From Hypericum androsaemum (lineage: Eukaryota; Streptophyta; Magnoliopsida; Malpighiales; Hypericaceae): 64,000 nt of DNA. The notes under the pieces are model-generated. The model worked only from the letters and a program-made list of their open reading frames with translations, did no database searches and was not told where the DNA came from. The DNA lies in assembly GCA_963995505.1 (NCBI GenBank), contig OZ023195.1:5414109-5478108 (forward strand), read 5' to 3'. Position numbers and translations under genes: made by a program. This document shows, in pieces, positions 1 to 11,609 of the stretch (the stretch's first letter is position 1; every line of letters begins with the position of its first letter).

Positions 1-5
1 CTAAC

Positions 6-2556
6 CAATGACTGCAGTTCTGATCTGTTAATTATTTCCTTTGTAAAGAGATGAAGACTCCTCAAGAATTCCTGGTAAGAATCAGGATTCCTTAATTTTT
101 CCTTCACTTGCTCACAGAAGGCAAGCTCCTGTCCTAAAGCACCTGTGTTGTCATAAAAAATGAACCAGGTCAGCTGCATGAAACTAAATTATATGCAGCT
201 CAAAAGATTTTTTTATTCACAAAAATCACCGGAATGTCACACGGACAGGAAAGGGAAAAAAGTATATGCAAGGAGAGAAAATGTGGATTTTAAGTAGATG
301 TCTAAAATGAAGCAGCAGCAGAACAATGGTGCTATTAAGTATCATAACTCGTTAACAGAAAACCAAATTCATTTACCAGAGCTTCATGCACACGGGAAAT
401 GTGAAATTTGATGCAGAAAAGGCACTACGGTGATATAAGAAATGTTGCTGGCCAGAATCCCTAAAAAGTAATGTCCCTTAAACCACCGCATCTCAACCAG
501 GTGCACACAACATTATGAAAGCATTTCCCCATATCTCTTAGCCCCTCCATTTTAATTCATTCAAAACAGAATGTATAAATTTTTCTAGACATAAAAAGAT
601 CAAGCAGAAAAAACATCACAAGTGCAGAGGAGATAGTGTCCAAAATTCTCAACCCACTTTTGACCACACTTTTATCATCATGAATCGATGAAGTAGGATG
701 CATCGCAAAATTGTCATCACCGTCCCCTCCTTGTTCAGTTGCGGGATCTTCAGCTCTACGATATTTCCTTTTGTTAGGCATTCGTTGAGTGTTAAAGTCT
801 CGACTGCCTTCATGTTCATATTCCCTATCTTCACGTTCTCTTCTGTCTCTCTCCTCTCTTTTATCGCTACGTCTACGCTGTTCTTTGTCCACCCTCATGA
901 AGGTTCTATCGTTGTCCACATCAGCACGATCACCACAGAAATCTCCGTCTGCTTGAGAATACAAGATTCTTTCTTTCTGGCAAGCAATTCAAACAAAGAA
1001 AGCCTTAGCTTGACAGAAATGGGACAGCTCAGGAAGAAGAAAATAGTACTAGACTAACCTTCTCTGTTTGCAAATGTCTCATTGTAGGTATGGCAGAGCT
1101 CCTATCCCGAAGAATAGAATTCCGACCAGAGGCTGTTGCCGATGTATCTGGAAGAAAATGAGTAAACTCTTCAAGTAGATCGTGGTGGTCATGAAAGAGG
1201 GTAGCAACCTGTGACAGAAAATAAACCAAGAAATTGAGGATCCCATTGGGTTTGCCACCTTAAAAAAATTAAAATTGGTAAAAGAAAGGAACCAATATAC
1301 CTCCTGGTAGACCTCCGTTATAGATTTGCTTTCCTTTCTGTACATATTCAAAATGTCTAAAAATGCTTTATAGACCTGATCATCGCCTTGAAATCTAGTC
1401 TGCAGAGAACAAAATTCACGAATCAGAATCTTGAAAATCAAATAATTCCTAATCCACGACTAAACAACAACAGACCTTGATTTTGTTGACAAAATTTATT
1501 GCTTCAACAAATTCAACTGGCTTTTTCGTTGCAGTTTGTTCATTCTCTAGAGGCAGAGTGATCTCATATCCCTTGGGTAAGAAAGTGTTGAAACCCAAAA
1601 TCAATTCTCTGTGACCTTTAAATAACTCCTTTACCCTTGCTATGACACCAGTAGTGTCAATTCTGCATTCAACACAATGTAGGCAGAAATCCAATTCAAA
1701 TTTAGCAAAAAAATATATTTTACAACCCGGGATTTATGTGCGAACAAAAAAACAAGAATTGTACCTCTGAGCTTTGAAATCCTTCATGACCTCAAGAAAT
1801 TCATCATACTTTTCCCTTTTGTCTTGGAAGATATCCTTGACAGCCTTCAAATATGATAAGGCATCATTTGTTGTAAGTCTCTGCGAGCCTCCTCCTCCGG
1901 TCCCAATAAGTCTCTGCGAGCCTCCTCCTCCGGTCCCAGCACCTCCAGTGCCTCCAATCCCTGAGGCACCTCCCCTATCCCCTCCAGCGGCCGCCTGAGG
2001 TTGCCCAGAACTTCACCAAACGATTGCCCAGGGTCAGATGAAAATAAAAACCGCTCAGCATTAAAGTTCACCAATCATAACCCTTATTCACTTGAATAAC
2101 CCAAGCAAATGGGTCACACATAAACCTTGGACAATCAGACACAGAAACAACAATCTACTGCCCCAATAAAACAAAAGGGGATCCAAACACTCTTTAACAG
2201 CAGATTCATAAAAAAAAACCGAAACTAATTCCCTAAAATTTAAACAGGCATAACCAGCCACTAAGCACTCCCCAAGATTGAGTTAATCTTAATCAACGAG
2301 AGCCTCGGAAATCGACAACCTCAAACCCAAACACAACATCAAAACTACGCAAATAGACCCGATACCACAGGAAGTTAGAGACAGAAGTCAACAAAATACT
2401 CCGATAGTAAGCAAAGATAAGACGACAAAACCCACAACCAAAGGCAGAGAGATAGAGAGGGTGGGGGAGAACTCACTTTTCCCCCCGAGCCAACGAAGAA
2501 ACCAAAGGCCTTTTAACTGGAGCAGCCATGAAAACCTCATCCCTTGACCTTTTCAT
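6..2556 (-). CDS. SNL: SIN3-like (SNL) paired amphipathic helix co-repressor, 5' part of gene
   Basis: SIN3 proteins are nuclear scaffolds that hold histone deacetylases and bind repressors through PAH domains. Seven exons join in phase: 2556-2477, 2010-1765, 1662-1476, 1399-1301, 1208-1059, 976-658 and 142-6; the last ends at a GT donor on the left edge, so the gene is cut by the window. The start [17 protein letters not shown] is typical of plant SNL proteins. A Gly-rich linker (exon 2) leads into PAH1, with [20 protein letters not shown] and then [20 protein letters not shown] across exons 2-3. PAH2 spans exons 3-5 ([17 protein letters not shown] to [12 protein letters not shown]). Exon 6 is the Arg/Glu/Asp-rich linker ([20 protein letters not shown]). 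Exon 7 starts PAH3 ([19 protein letters not shown]). The HDAC-interaction region lies outside the window. Exon 2 has an in-frame 33-bp duplication. Seen: exons and phase. Known: the family's role. Very sure of the family; which SNL member is not resolved. Confidence 0.95.
1877..1938 (-). repeat. 33-bp in-frame tandem duplication in SNL exon 2
   Basis: Two adjacent copies, the second starting at 1910, add 11 residues: the protein reads [21 protein letters not shown] just before PAH1. SNL relatives, as I remember them, have one such Gly-rich run. The copies are almost identical, which suggests a recent change. Confidence 0.85.
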
Positions 2557-3560
2557 CTCCTCCGACTTCTCTGTTTCAACCTCAATCACCTCTCCCCTTT
2601 AACCACCGCTTCACATTTAAGACCTCCAACAATTGAAGCCTCCACCGGAATTAAATTAAATTAAAACTAATTCACAAAAAAGGAAACCTGCAACCACACA
2701 AAAAATTTCCAATCCGTTAAACGAAGTCCGAGCTAAGCAGATCTAACTAGGACGGAACTCAGCAGATTAAAACCTCCAAACGCAAATCATCCAAAACCAC
2801 GGATCACCTCCCAAGCAAGTGAGAATTCTCGACCATTGTACTTCCAGAAATTAATTAATTTACACCGATTCAACCAAAACACTTTATTTTACGCTGTCAT
2901 GAAATTAATTATAAAAAATTATTATATTAACCGATAAATAGATAGATACGCAGGCAGGAGACTTCAACTACAAGTTTTTTTTAAAAAATAAATAAATAAC
3001 GCAAGAGCGGTTACAAGATTTGAGGATTGCTTAGATAAACAAATTAAGAGTCCGACCTTCACAAGATGAAGATGATGATGATGAAGAAGAAGATATAATT
3101 ATTAAAGCAACGAACACCAACTCGCTCCTCTTCTTCTTCTTCTCTCTCTCTCTCTCTCCGCTTCTTCTTCTTCTTCGTCTTCCTCCTCTCCCGCTTCTTC
3201 GTCTTCTGTTTTTTTTTCTCTGAGGATTTTAGTGTATTTTCTGTTTGTTTTGGGTTAAGAGAGGGAGAGAATTAGTTTTATTTATTTATTTCTTCCTTTC
3301 TTGTGATATGGACGAGAAAAGAATTTCAACTACGACGACGTTGGTATATTTTGGAGGAGGAGGAGAGGGGAAGAAGGTGGGAAAAAGCGTGGAGGTAGTG
3401 ATTTTGACTGGATATAGCCGGTGACTCGTTGCTGGCTTACCGGTTGTATCCGGTCGGTTGCTTTTCCAGGGCTAATTAGGGCAAACGTTGTAATAGGGGA
3501 GAAGACATTTGGGATTGGATTGCACTCCAAATCAAAAAGGATTAGGGCAACAATTGTTGC
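2557..3560 (-). promoter_or_regulatory. 5' leader and promoter region of the SNL gene
   Basis: This lies directly upstream of the SNL start codon. It holds long CTT/CT runs on the + strand (about 3121-3200), i.e. GAA/GA-rich on the gene strand, as is common in plant 5' UTRs. No clear TATA box was identified and the transcription start is not resolved. Confidence 0.5.
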
Positions 3561-4640
3561 TTGGTGACCGTCTGCATATTAGTGGATATAAAAATTTTAT
3601 AGACTACTTCTACCACATTAGATTAATCAGTAAAAAAATATTATAGTTTAATTACGCGCAATAAAATTGGAGTTCGGGTTAACTTTGCGGTCGTTTTGTA
3701 ATTTAGTATGTCTTAAATCAGTAAGTATTCTGATAATTATGTATTTACTATCTGACCTAAAAGGTTTGCATTTAATAAGAGGACAGACAATATAGAACTC
3801 TTACTTGTTTTGTCCGGATCTATTTTTAAAACTTGAATTTGAATTTTTTTTAACGGAGTGCTTGAATTAAATCAATCCAAAGGTTTCTGGAACGGTGTGG
3901 AATATGTGGCAATATATTTGCTCTAGGTATTTGTACGTTGGAATTAGGGTTTGGGACATCAGTTTGGTCTTTTCGGGTAGATTGGATTCGGGTTTGGACA
4001 GTGCTTGTAATTTTTCCAGGGAGCTGGAGAAGATAAATGGGGTTTGGTCTGAAGCCTTGACCTGAATCGCCGTCACCAAGTGTCTATCCCATTAGGCCAC
4101 CATTTTTTTTCCCGATTATCTAGCATTCGTACATGAAGTAAAACGATCAATATAAATTTGAACTTTAATGACAACAATTTTTTGACTCAGAATGTAATTA
4201 AATATTTAAATAGGAATAAAACTGTATATTGGAGAGCAGGTGAGTCTCGGAGCCCAAGTTGCCCTATGAGTCAGATTTAGGTCTTTGGGTGTTGGGTTGA
4301 GACAACAAAGGCCAGATATTCTGTTATTGTCCAGATGTGAGACCTTTTTGGAAGCCAGGACGACTGAGTGAACAAAATGGGCTTTTAAAAGAAGCCGAGA
4401 AGACTTTAATGAGCAAAGTGGGCCTTTTCTTTATGGATGGGCCTGATTGGGGTCGTGGCGGGTCCTTCAAGGTCCGTGATATTCTAGTGTTTATTGCAAC
4501 AGCTACCGAGCAAAAACTAACTAATGTAGAATGTAGAGTCGGGCGTTGTCGGACTTACGTAGATATCTCAAGCAGTAGGTAGAACAATGAAGTTGTACAT
4601 GCATCTCAACCACAGCAGAAAAAATTAGGTCCATTGACCC
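3561..4640. other. Intergenic, no gene recognised
   Basis: AT-rich spacer. An 81-codon reading frame at 4337-4582 (+) resembles no family known to me and has no splice context, so I treat it as chance. Confidence 0.5.
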
Positions 4641-4921
4641 ACAAAGGAAAATGTGGAATTTGAAAACTGGACCATGTGCATGCAGAAAATTAAAGAGACA
4701 AAATGTTGCAGGCTATAGAGTCTCTAATATCAATGGCCATAAAACAGCCATATCAAATGGTCACACACGTCATGTAGTGAAAAGTTTCAGAGATATAGGA
4801 TTTCTTTGGTAGAGTATATTAAGTAATAGCGACTCTTACATAATACGATAAAATCTTAAAACAGCCAAGTCAGACGAGTCGAAAAAGTTCTAAACATAAG
4901 CTGAAGTAGGTCGAGGAGTCT

Positions 4922-6113
4922 CTAATCAGCAAGATCCATATTGGTATCAGGGTCTGAAGCTGCTTCCTCCTGTTCAGTCAACGCAAGGGAAGTCCTTAGA
5001 CTAATAGAACCGGATTACTCGGATAAAAAAAAACAGTGAAGAGACTAACCTTCTCCTCTTCGCGCAACTCGGACGGTCCAGTTCCAGTTGGAAGAAACTT
5101 GATGAACTCCGAAAGCAAGTCGTCGTGGTGCTTGAAAAGATCAGACATCTGTGGAAGACAAAAACGCGAATCAAGTCGTTCTGTCTACCAACGTGTATAG
5201 TACGAAAAGTTCAACGTATACCTCCTTGGAGAGCTCTGCTAAAGTTATACTTTTCTCTCTGTACTTGATGAACAAGGCTTTAAATTCTCCGTATGGACTT
5301 TGGCCTCTAAATCTAGTCTGCAGGGAAAACGGTTAAAGCGTCAGATTTGTGGAATTCTTTAGTCAACTTTCGTTCTGCGAAAGATTATAAACCAACACAG
5401 GTACGTACCCTGACTTTGTTAACAAATTTGGTCGCTTCAACGAGTTGAGCGCGACGAGATTGAACATCATTATCTGCTAGACTCACCGTGCGCAGCTTTA
5501 GAAGCAATTCTTTAGGACACGAGAGGAGACAAAAACAAGGATCAGCAACCATCAAAGAAGAAAATCCAACGGAAATCGATTGGAAACCAGAAAATAAGTG
5601 GGAATTCGATGGTGTTGATGTGCAGTTTGGTGTATTGTTTGGTCTGTGTACTAGGTCGGTGTGATTCTTTTTGCATGGTTTTGAGTGTAGAATTTATTTA
5701 TAGTAGTGTTATTTGTGGTATTTTTTTAGTGCAACCACTTTAAAAGAAATTCTACTTAAATATTTTGTTAATAATATATTAATCAATAAAATTTTACTTA
5801 TAAAAAACTCTTTAGATGATATATTTCAAGGGTGTAACTATAATCGAAAATTTCTTATTATTTCATTGCATTCCATAATAATTGACATAAGCCAGCAAAA
5901 ATTTATTTTTTATATAGAATTCTTTTCAATTTATCATGTAATTAGTATGGCCTATTTCTTTTCGACGCTTTATAAAGTGTAATTTTTTTGGGGAGCAATA
6001 TATGTATAAATACACTTAAAAAACAAGAAACAAAGAGAAAGAAAGGAAAGGTGGGAGCAGAGAGTACCCGGGTCTAACTCATTTGAAGGGGGAGGTTCCC
6101 GTCGCGGCGGCAT
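4922..6113 (-). CDS. PAH2-only miniature SIN3-like protein, copy A (129 aa)
   Basis: Five exons: 6113-6068, 5509-5409, 5317-5222, 5148-5050 and 4969-4922. They join in phase into 129 codons plus TAG. The protein starts MPPRREPPPSNELDPE and carries one PAH domain at about residues 38-103 (VEATKFVNKVRTRFRG, then KEMSDLFKHHDDLLSEF and IKFLP). It ends in an acidic tail, DPDTNMDLAD. Introns inside the PAH domain sit at the same places as in PAH2 of the neighbouring SNL gene, so this is PAH2 without PAH1, PAH3 or the HDAC-binding region. It could bind the same partners as SNL but could not recruit HDAC; that function is inferred. Small PAH2-only genes of unknown role are known in Arabidopsis. Same strand as SNL and copy B. 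All predicted splice sites are GT-AG. Confidence 0.88.
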
Positions 6114-6236
6114 CCTGGCCGGCCGGATAGGACCTTCTCAGGTTCAAGTTGGTAGAGAGAGAGAAAGAGAGAGGATTGAAGATGGATTGAGGTTTTTCTT
6201 ATTGCAAGCTCAAGTTCTTGATGAGCTCAGCTCCAT

Positions 6237-6244
6237 TATATATA
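6237..6244 (-). promoter_or_regulatory. TATA box of PAH2-only copy A
   Basis: TATATATA lies 124 bp upstream of the ATG. The same element at nearly the same distance is kept in copy B, and the leader between TATA and ATG is also alike. Confidence 0.6.
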
Positions 6245-6259
6245 GAAAGGACCCACAAC

Positions 6260-7640
6260 GAGAGTGATCATGCAATTCTTCTCTGGTAGTGTGTCTAAAA
6301 TTCTATGGGAATCTTTCCTGTGAAGTTGTTGCTTCATGCAATTCTTCACCCGATGTTTGGTGTTCTTTGAGGTTCTGGAACTGGGAAATGGTCAAAGAAA
6401 ACATGCAACTGATCATATTTCGTGGGTTTTGTGAAAGGGAGGAGGGCTAATTAAACCGGTACAAATGATGAAGAGAATTGGATTCACTTAAAAATATTTT
6501 AGATTCGAGACTTATAAATTCAAAAGATACTTTCAAAAGAACCCACAACTGATCATATTTCGTACAAGAAGATTTTTTTGGGTTCTTTGGGTTAAAATGA
6601 GAATTAGATAAGTTTTATCTAGCTTACTTTGATATATTTTTATCTAGTTTATTTATTGGAGTTTAGTACTAAAAAGTACACTCACTGCAATTATTATATT
6701 GGAGTAATAAAAATCTATAAAAAAAACATTTACACTAGAGTACCATATAGTTGAATGGTAAAAGATATACGTCAAAAAGTACGAAATCTATGAATTTTTT
6801 AAGTTACAAAATATTGAACTGATGTTTATAAACCATATAATAAGTCAAACAGCTTTTAAAATATAATCAATAATACTGATATATTATTAAAAGAAAGTAG
6901 AAGCGGTACACTACCGGCTGTGTAAGGATTAATAGTTATTTAGGTCTTAGGTCCAATATCTCTGCAAATGAGTTATAGATCCAATCAAATATGAGCGTCC
7001 AAAGATTTAAAAATAAAATTCTTGTACTCTGAAGAGCTAAAATTGTAGATAAATTCCATGAAATAAAATAAATCCAAACACAGCGTAAATGATTTAATGA
7101 ACAGCTTGGCCTTTTTCTTCAAGAGTGTGAAAATTAGGTGCGGCTGCAAATTGAATGGGCCTGGCCAATTCCGTAACCAGTGGCGCCCTTTTCACGGTGT
7201 TTATGGAACAAGTACTCAATGGAAAGCACAAGTGTACCTTGTTTAAATTTAATTTGCAAATTTTAAAACCGACCCGGACGACGATCCGTGGTTTGAGATG
7301 CAAAAAAATAGTGACCACAGTTTAAAATTTTTACACTTTAGTGACACTAAGGGAACTCTTTTCTTCTTGTTATCTAGTGTGTCAAATCATATGAGATCTA
7401 TCATGTGGACTACCATTTTTGTTCCTTCATTCCACGAGTTAAATTCTCTTTGAAGTTGGACATGAGGCTCGATCTTCATAGGCGCGAGGCGGGAAGGCGG
7501 CCCCGAGGCAACAAGACCGCGGTCGCGAAGTAGCATTGCTGGGGTCGCGAGGCGGCAAGGTTGGGGGGTTGCTAGGACCCTAAAAAGGGTGAGGCTCGGG
7601 CTGCGAGATGGGGATGAGGTTGCGAGCGACGCCGCAGGAC
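6260..7640. other. Spacer between the two PAH2-only genes, with a GC-rich patch
   Basis: About 6260-6400 is shared with the upstream flank of copy B. Most of the rest is AT-rich without a recognisable gene. About 7470-7645 is a sharply GC-rich island with repeated GCGAGGCGG-like words. It has no convincing reading frame and is unlike its surroundings. Confidence 0.5.
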
Positions 7641-7909
7641 CGTTGTCATTGGACCATGTGGATGCAGAAAATTAAAGGCACAAAATGTTGCAGGCTAGTC
7701 TCTCCAATATAAATGGCCCTAAAACAAGCCATATCAAATGGACACACACGTTATGAAGTGAAGTTTCCAAGATATATGACCAACGTAAAACGAAACGGTG
7801 ACTCTTTATATAATGATAAAGTCTTACAATAACTAAGTTAGACAACTCGAAATAGTCATAAACCTAAGCTGACATATCTTGAAATATGGTAAAGTAGGTC
7901 GAGAAGTCT

Positions 7910-8884
7910 CTAATCTGCACGATCCATATTGGTTTTAGGGGCAATTTCAGTTGGAAGAAACCTGATGAACCCTGAAAGCAGGTCATTGTGGTGCTTGAAA
8001 AGATCAGAAACCTACGGAAGACAACAACAACAACACGAGAAAATGAGAACCCCACTAGATTTTCCCATAACGAAGTGCAACTAAATAAGTAACGTTACAT
8101 ATGAAAATTACAAACTATCGCCTTGAAGAAATAAGATTTACATCTTGAAAAATATATTGTCTACCTTAATTTACATGAATGGAGTCATTCTGCTCATCAA
8201 ACGTGTAATCCGTGGATTAGTCTAGAGAGACAAAAACTGTATATAGTACGAAGTTCAACTTATATACCTTAGTGAAGAGCTCTACTACAGTTATACTATC
8301 CTCTTTGAACTTTTGTAGTAGGTCTAAAAATTCTCTGTAGGGAATTTGGCCTTCAAATGTAGTCTGCAGGAAAAACGATTCGAGAGTCAGAATTGCAGAA
8401 TTCTTTAGTTTAACTTTCGTTCTGCGAAGGATGACCAATCCGGGTACGTACCTTGACTTTGTTAACAAATTTGATCGCTTCATCAAAGTCAGGGCGAAGA
8501 GGTTGAAGATCATCTGCTCGACTGGCCATGAGCAGATTTACAAGCAATTCTTTATAAGCAAGGACACGAGAGTAGACAAAAAACAAGGATCAGCAACCAT
8601 CAGAGGAGAAAATCCAACAGAAATCGATTATAAACAAAAAACAGGGTGGGGATTAGATGGCGTTGATGTTATCTTTGGACACCTCTTTGTCAAACTGCGA
8701 TTGAAAATGTTTGGTTTGTATCGTATGCGGCAATAATGTGGGGCTTTTTGTTCATTCTATTCTCTTATGAGTACAAGAATGACTTCTTTGGTCGCATTCT
8801 ATAAGCAGAAAGAAAGGAAGGGTGGAAGCAGAGCGTACCTGGGTCGAACCCATTTGAAGGGGGAGGTTCCCGTCGCGGCGGCAT
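7910..8884 (-). CDS. PAH2-only miniature SIN3-like protein, copy B (113 aa)
   Basis: Four exons: 8884-8839, 8549-8452, 8363-8268 and 8011-7910. They join in phase into 113 codons plus TAG. The start MPPRREPPPSNGFDPE is nearly that of copy A. A single PAH2 domain follows at about residues 35-100 (FDEAIKFVNKVKTTFEG, then VSDLFKHHNDLLSGFIRFLP). The last exon reads straight on to TNMDRAD and a stop, where copy A splices to a fifth exon ending TNMDLAD. Both copies share leader, TATA box and 3' flank, so they arose by tandem duplication. Coding divergence is clear, yet the frame and all splice sites are intact, which argues that both are or recently were functional. Role: inferred SIN3-partner decoy, as for copy A. 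Confidence 0.88.
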
Positions 8885-8997
8885 CTTGGCCGGAGAGGAC
8901 CTTCTCAGGTTCAAGTTGGTAAAGAGTGAGAGAGAATTGGAGATGGGTTGATGTTTTTGTTATTACAAGCTTCAGCTCTTGATGAGCTTAGCTCTAC

Positions 8998-9005
8998 TAT
9001 ATATA
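8998..9005 (-). promoter_or_regulatory. TATA box of PAH2-only copy B
   Basis: TATATATA, 114 bp upstream of the ATG and in the same context as in copy A. About 9040-9150 continues the similarity to 6265-6380, giving the minimal shared promoter. Confidence 0.6.
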
Positions 9006-9559
9006 GAACAGCCACACGAGGAGAGTATGATTCCCTCCCGCCGGAATAATCATGCAATTCTTCTCTGGTAGTGTGTGTAAATTTCTATGGGAATCTTTTA
9101 TGCAAACTTGTTGCTTCATGCAATTCCTCAACAGATGTTTGGTGTTCTTTTTTCAGTAACCACTGTTTAGGAGCGGTTGCGTAATGGTGTGTTTTATATT
9201 CAAAAGATATAAACTCAAGACTTCTTAAGTGAATCTACGTTTCTTATCGCTGAACCAGCCAACCAAACTCTCGTCTCGATTAATTGTTATTTGGTGTTCT
9301 CGAACATCATTTTATCAGTACGCAATTAGTTTTTATCGATCCTGAATACCAAATATCAAATTTATCAAATACCGAAATGTTAAAAAGATCTCTGATGATC
9401 GTAAATAAGGTATTTACCAAAATTATTGGGAAAAATGTATTTAAAAAAATCAAAACAAGAAGAAGAAGGTCGATTTGTTTATCTTCGTAGGAGGCTGGGC
9501 CTTGACCAATTGATACAGCCTTGAAATTTTTTAGAAAAAAACTTAATTCGCAATTAATC

Positions 9560-9830
9560 CATCAATGAAACAGTAAAAAGGAACCCTAAAACCTAAAAAT
9601 TCAAAACAAGAAGAAGGTAAACATTCTTAAGGAGGCATAAAGCATCAACAATCGAATCAAAAACCCTAAATCTAAACCCTAGTCCCTAAATCGAACAAAA
9701 TCGAGATGCAATAGAAAGAAAACTTACCTTCCGGCTACGGCGAGGTCCGGAATGTGTATTGTGCGTGGGTGGGGCGGCAGCTGCAGGGATGAAACGGATG
9801 GAGGCAGGTTTTCTATTTTTTTTCCGGCTT
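9560..9830 (-). other. Orphan first-exon-like segment with splice donor
   Basis: On the minus strand a GC-rich stretch (about 9815-9728) ends at a strong donor, GTAAGT. It runs into T-rich DNA with AGGGTTTAG and AGGGTTTTT words, typical of a plant 5' UTR and first intron. No coding exon follows before copy B. It may be the severed 5' end of a gene or a fragment carried by a transposon. Confidence 0.3.
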
Positions 9831-10371
9831 TATATATTTTGTTAGGCAAATTACACTTTAGCACTTCTGTATTCGGTAAAATATCAATGATTACAAAATT
9901 TACCGAATACTGATATTTACCAAATTTTGCTAAAATTTCCTTATCAAATTAAATCGCGAATACCGAATTATCGATATCAAACTTATGAAATACTGATATT
10001 TACCTTATTTTTATCTTTTGCTAACCTTGAACGGTTGTTGATTATTTGTCAGATCACGAAAATGGAATTCGTATCAAATCGAATTTGAAACAAACGTGTT
10101 CTCGAACTCAGACAGGTCTCTTATCAAGTGATCGATGAATTTTTCTCAACAAAAAAAAAAGTGATCAATGTATTTATTTTTTATCTAAAAATATAAATGG
10201 GTTCAAAACTTCAAATTGATGTGCACTGTCCCCGTCGTTAAACATATTTATTTTTACCTTTTTATAGTTTTTAGTGCATTTTTTGCAAACCACAACCAGC
10301 TTGAACTAACTACGATCAAATTGTTTTTTTTCGTTTTTTTAACGGTAAATTTATTAATATTGATATTGTGT

Positions 10372-10556
10372 AAAAAATCCTCCTTATGAACCAATATTTG
10401 GTGGGTAAGATGGCAACGAATCCTACCTTATTTTTCAAGGGTCGTTGGGTCAATTCCCGCCTCTTGCGAATATGGAAAAACTTTGCTTGGGATGAGAACA
10501 AAGCCCAATACCGTATAGAGTTCCGTGGTTTAGGCCAATCCGCCTAAATTTTCATA
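10372..10556 (+). repeat. Dispersed SINE-like repeat, copy 1
   Basis: The segment runs from a GGTAAGATGGCAACG-like word to an A-rich end. It resembles 60478-60655 and, less clearly, 26516-26680. No coding potential. A tRNA-like B-box word near the 3' end of the third copy suggests a SINE, but this is weak. Confidence 0.4.
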
Positions 10557-11432
10557 ACAAAAAAAATTCTCGTTACGAGGTTGCGATCGTCGACCTGGTC
10601 AAAATCATACCGCGAAAAATCCAGTGAGATCAATTTGTTTTTTTAAATCTGATGAGCTTATTTATTTTATTTTCCCTTAATTTTAGATGTTGCTTGATTT
10701 ATGGGCAATGACTACGCACATGAAATTTCGACAAAAGAAAAACACAAAAGGAACATGTTAATCAGAAGAAAGACCAGCAGCAGACACGTGATATAAGAGC
10801 GAAGAAGGGAATGTTTGATCCCCGTGAAAGTACTCAGGTTTTAGTTCCACCTCCGGACTCTTTTTTTTTTAATGACATATGGTATCCGAAAATTAATTAA
10901 GTCGACTAATTCAAGTTTGAGTATGGTAAATTTTTTTTGAAATATGACAAATTTCTCATCTTAAATTGTCACGACCCGGGACCGATAAAACCAACTCGCA
11001 ACCAGAGTTGCACAAGACTCAATTTTACTATCTTTAAAGACCCATAAAATTTCATACTTTTATTCTCAAATTCAGCTCATTTGCTAACCTGAAATCATCA
11101 TTTGTGTTTCCTTAAAAATAACGTATTGCAAATTTCAATGAGTTTTGCTACTCAATGAAGTTGCCCGTACCTCCAACCTGAGACCAGGCCCAAACATTTC
11201 TAAAACATTTTTTAGTTCAAACGTCAACCTTAAACAATAGAACAATGTCATACATAACGGATTAACCATCAAACTTATCAATTACCTACTTCAACGACCT
11301 CATATCCAACATACTCAACACAAAGATCGCATGAACAACAACCTAACAATAACGATATAATAAGAAACCATACAACTCGGAAATTCTTATGCAGCTACTA
11401 GTGATGTATGAAGATAAGAACTCTGAAAACTC

Positions 11433-11609
11433 TCCTAATGAGACCATGTCATCAAATCACCTCCAATGACACGGTCGTAAATGATACAACCTCTCATTTT
11501 TATGGGGACCATCATATCATCCCAATGGTAGGGTCCTAAATGATACAACCTTTTGCTTTTACAAGGACCATCATATCACCCCAATGGCAAGGTCCTAAAT
11601 GATATAACC
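11433..11609 (+). repeat. 59-bp tandem repeat, three units before the LTR insertion
   Basis: Units at about 11433-11491, 11492-11550 and 11551-11609 each end in AAATGATACAACC or a close variant and share GGACCATCATATCA and CCAATGG. A fourth, degenerate unit seems to resume at 13577 after the retrotransposon. Confidence 0.75.

Noticed and set aside
4337..4582. 81-codon frame in the spacer left of PAH2-only copy A
   Set aside because: No recognisable domain, no splice context and no second copy at the other miniature gene.
11433..11609. CRISPR-like array
   Set aside because: Units are directly adjacent without unique spacers and the genome is a plant; it is an ordinary tandem repeat.
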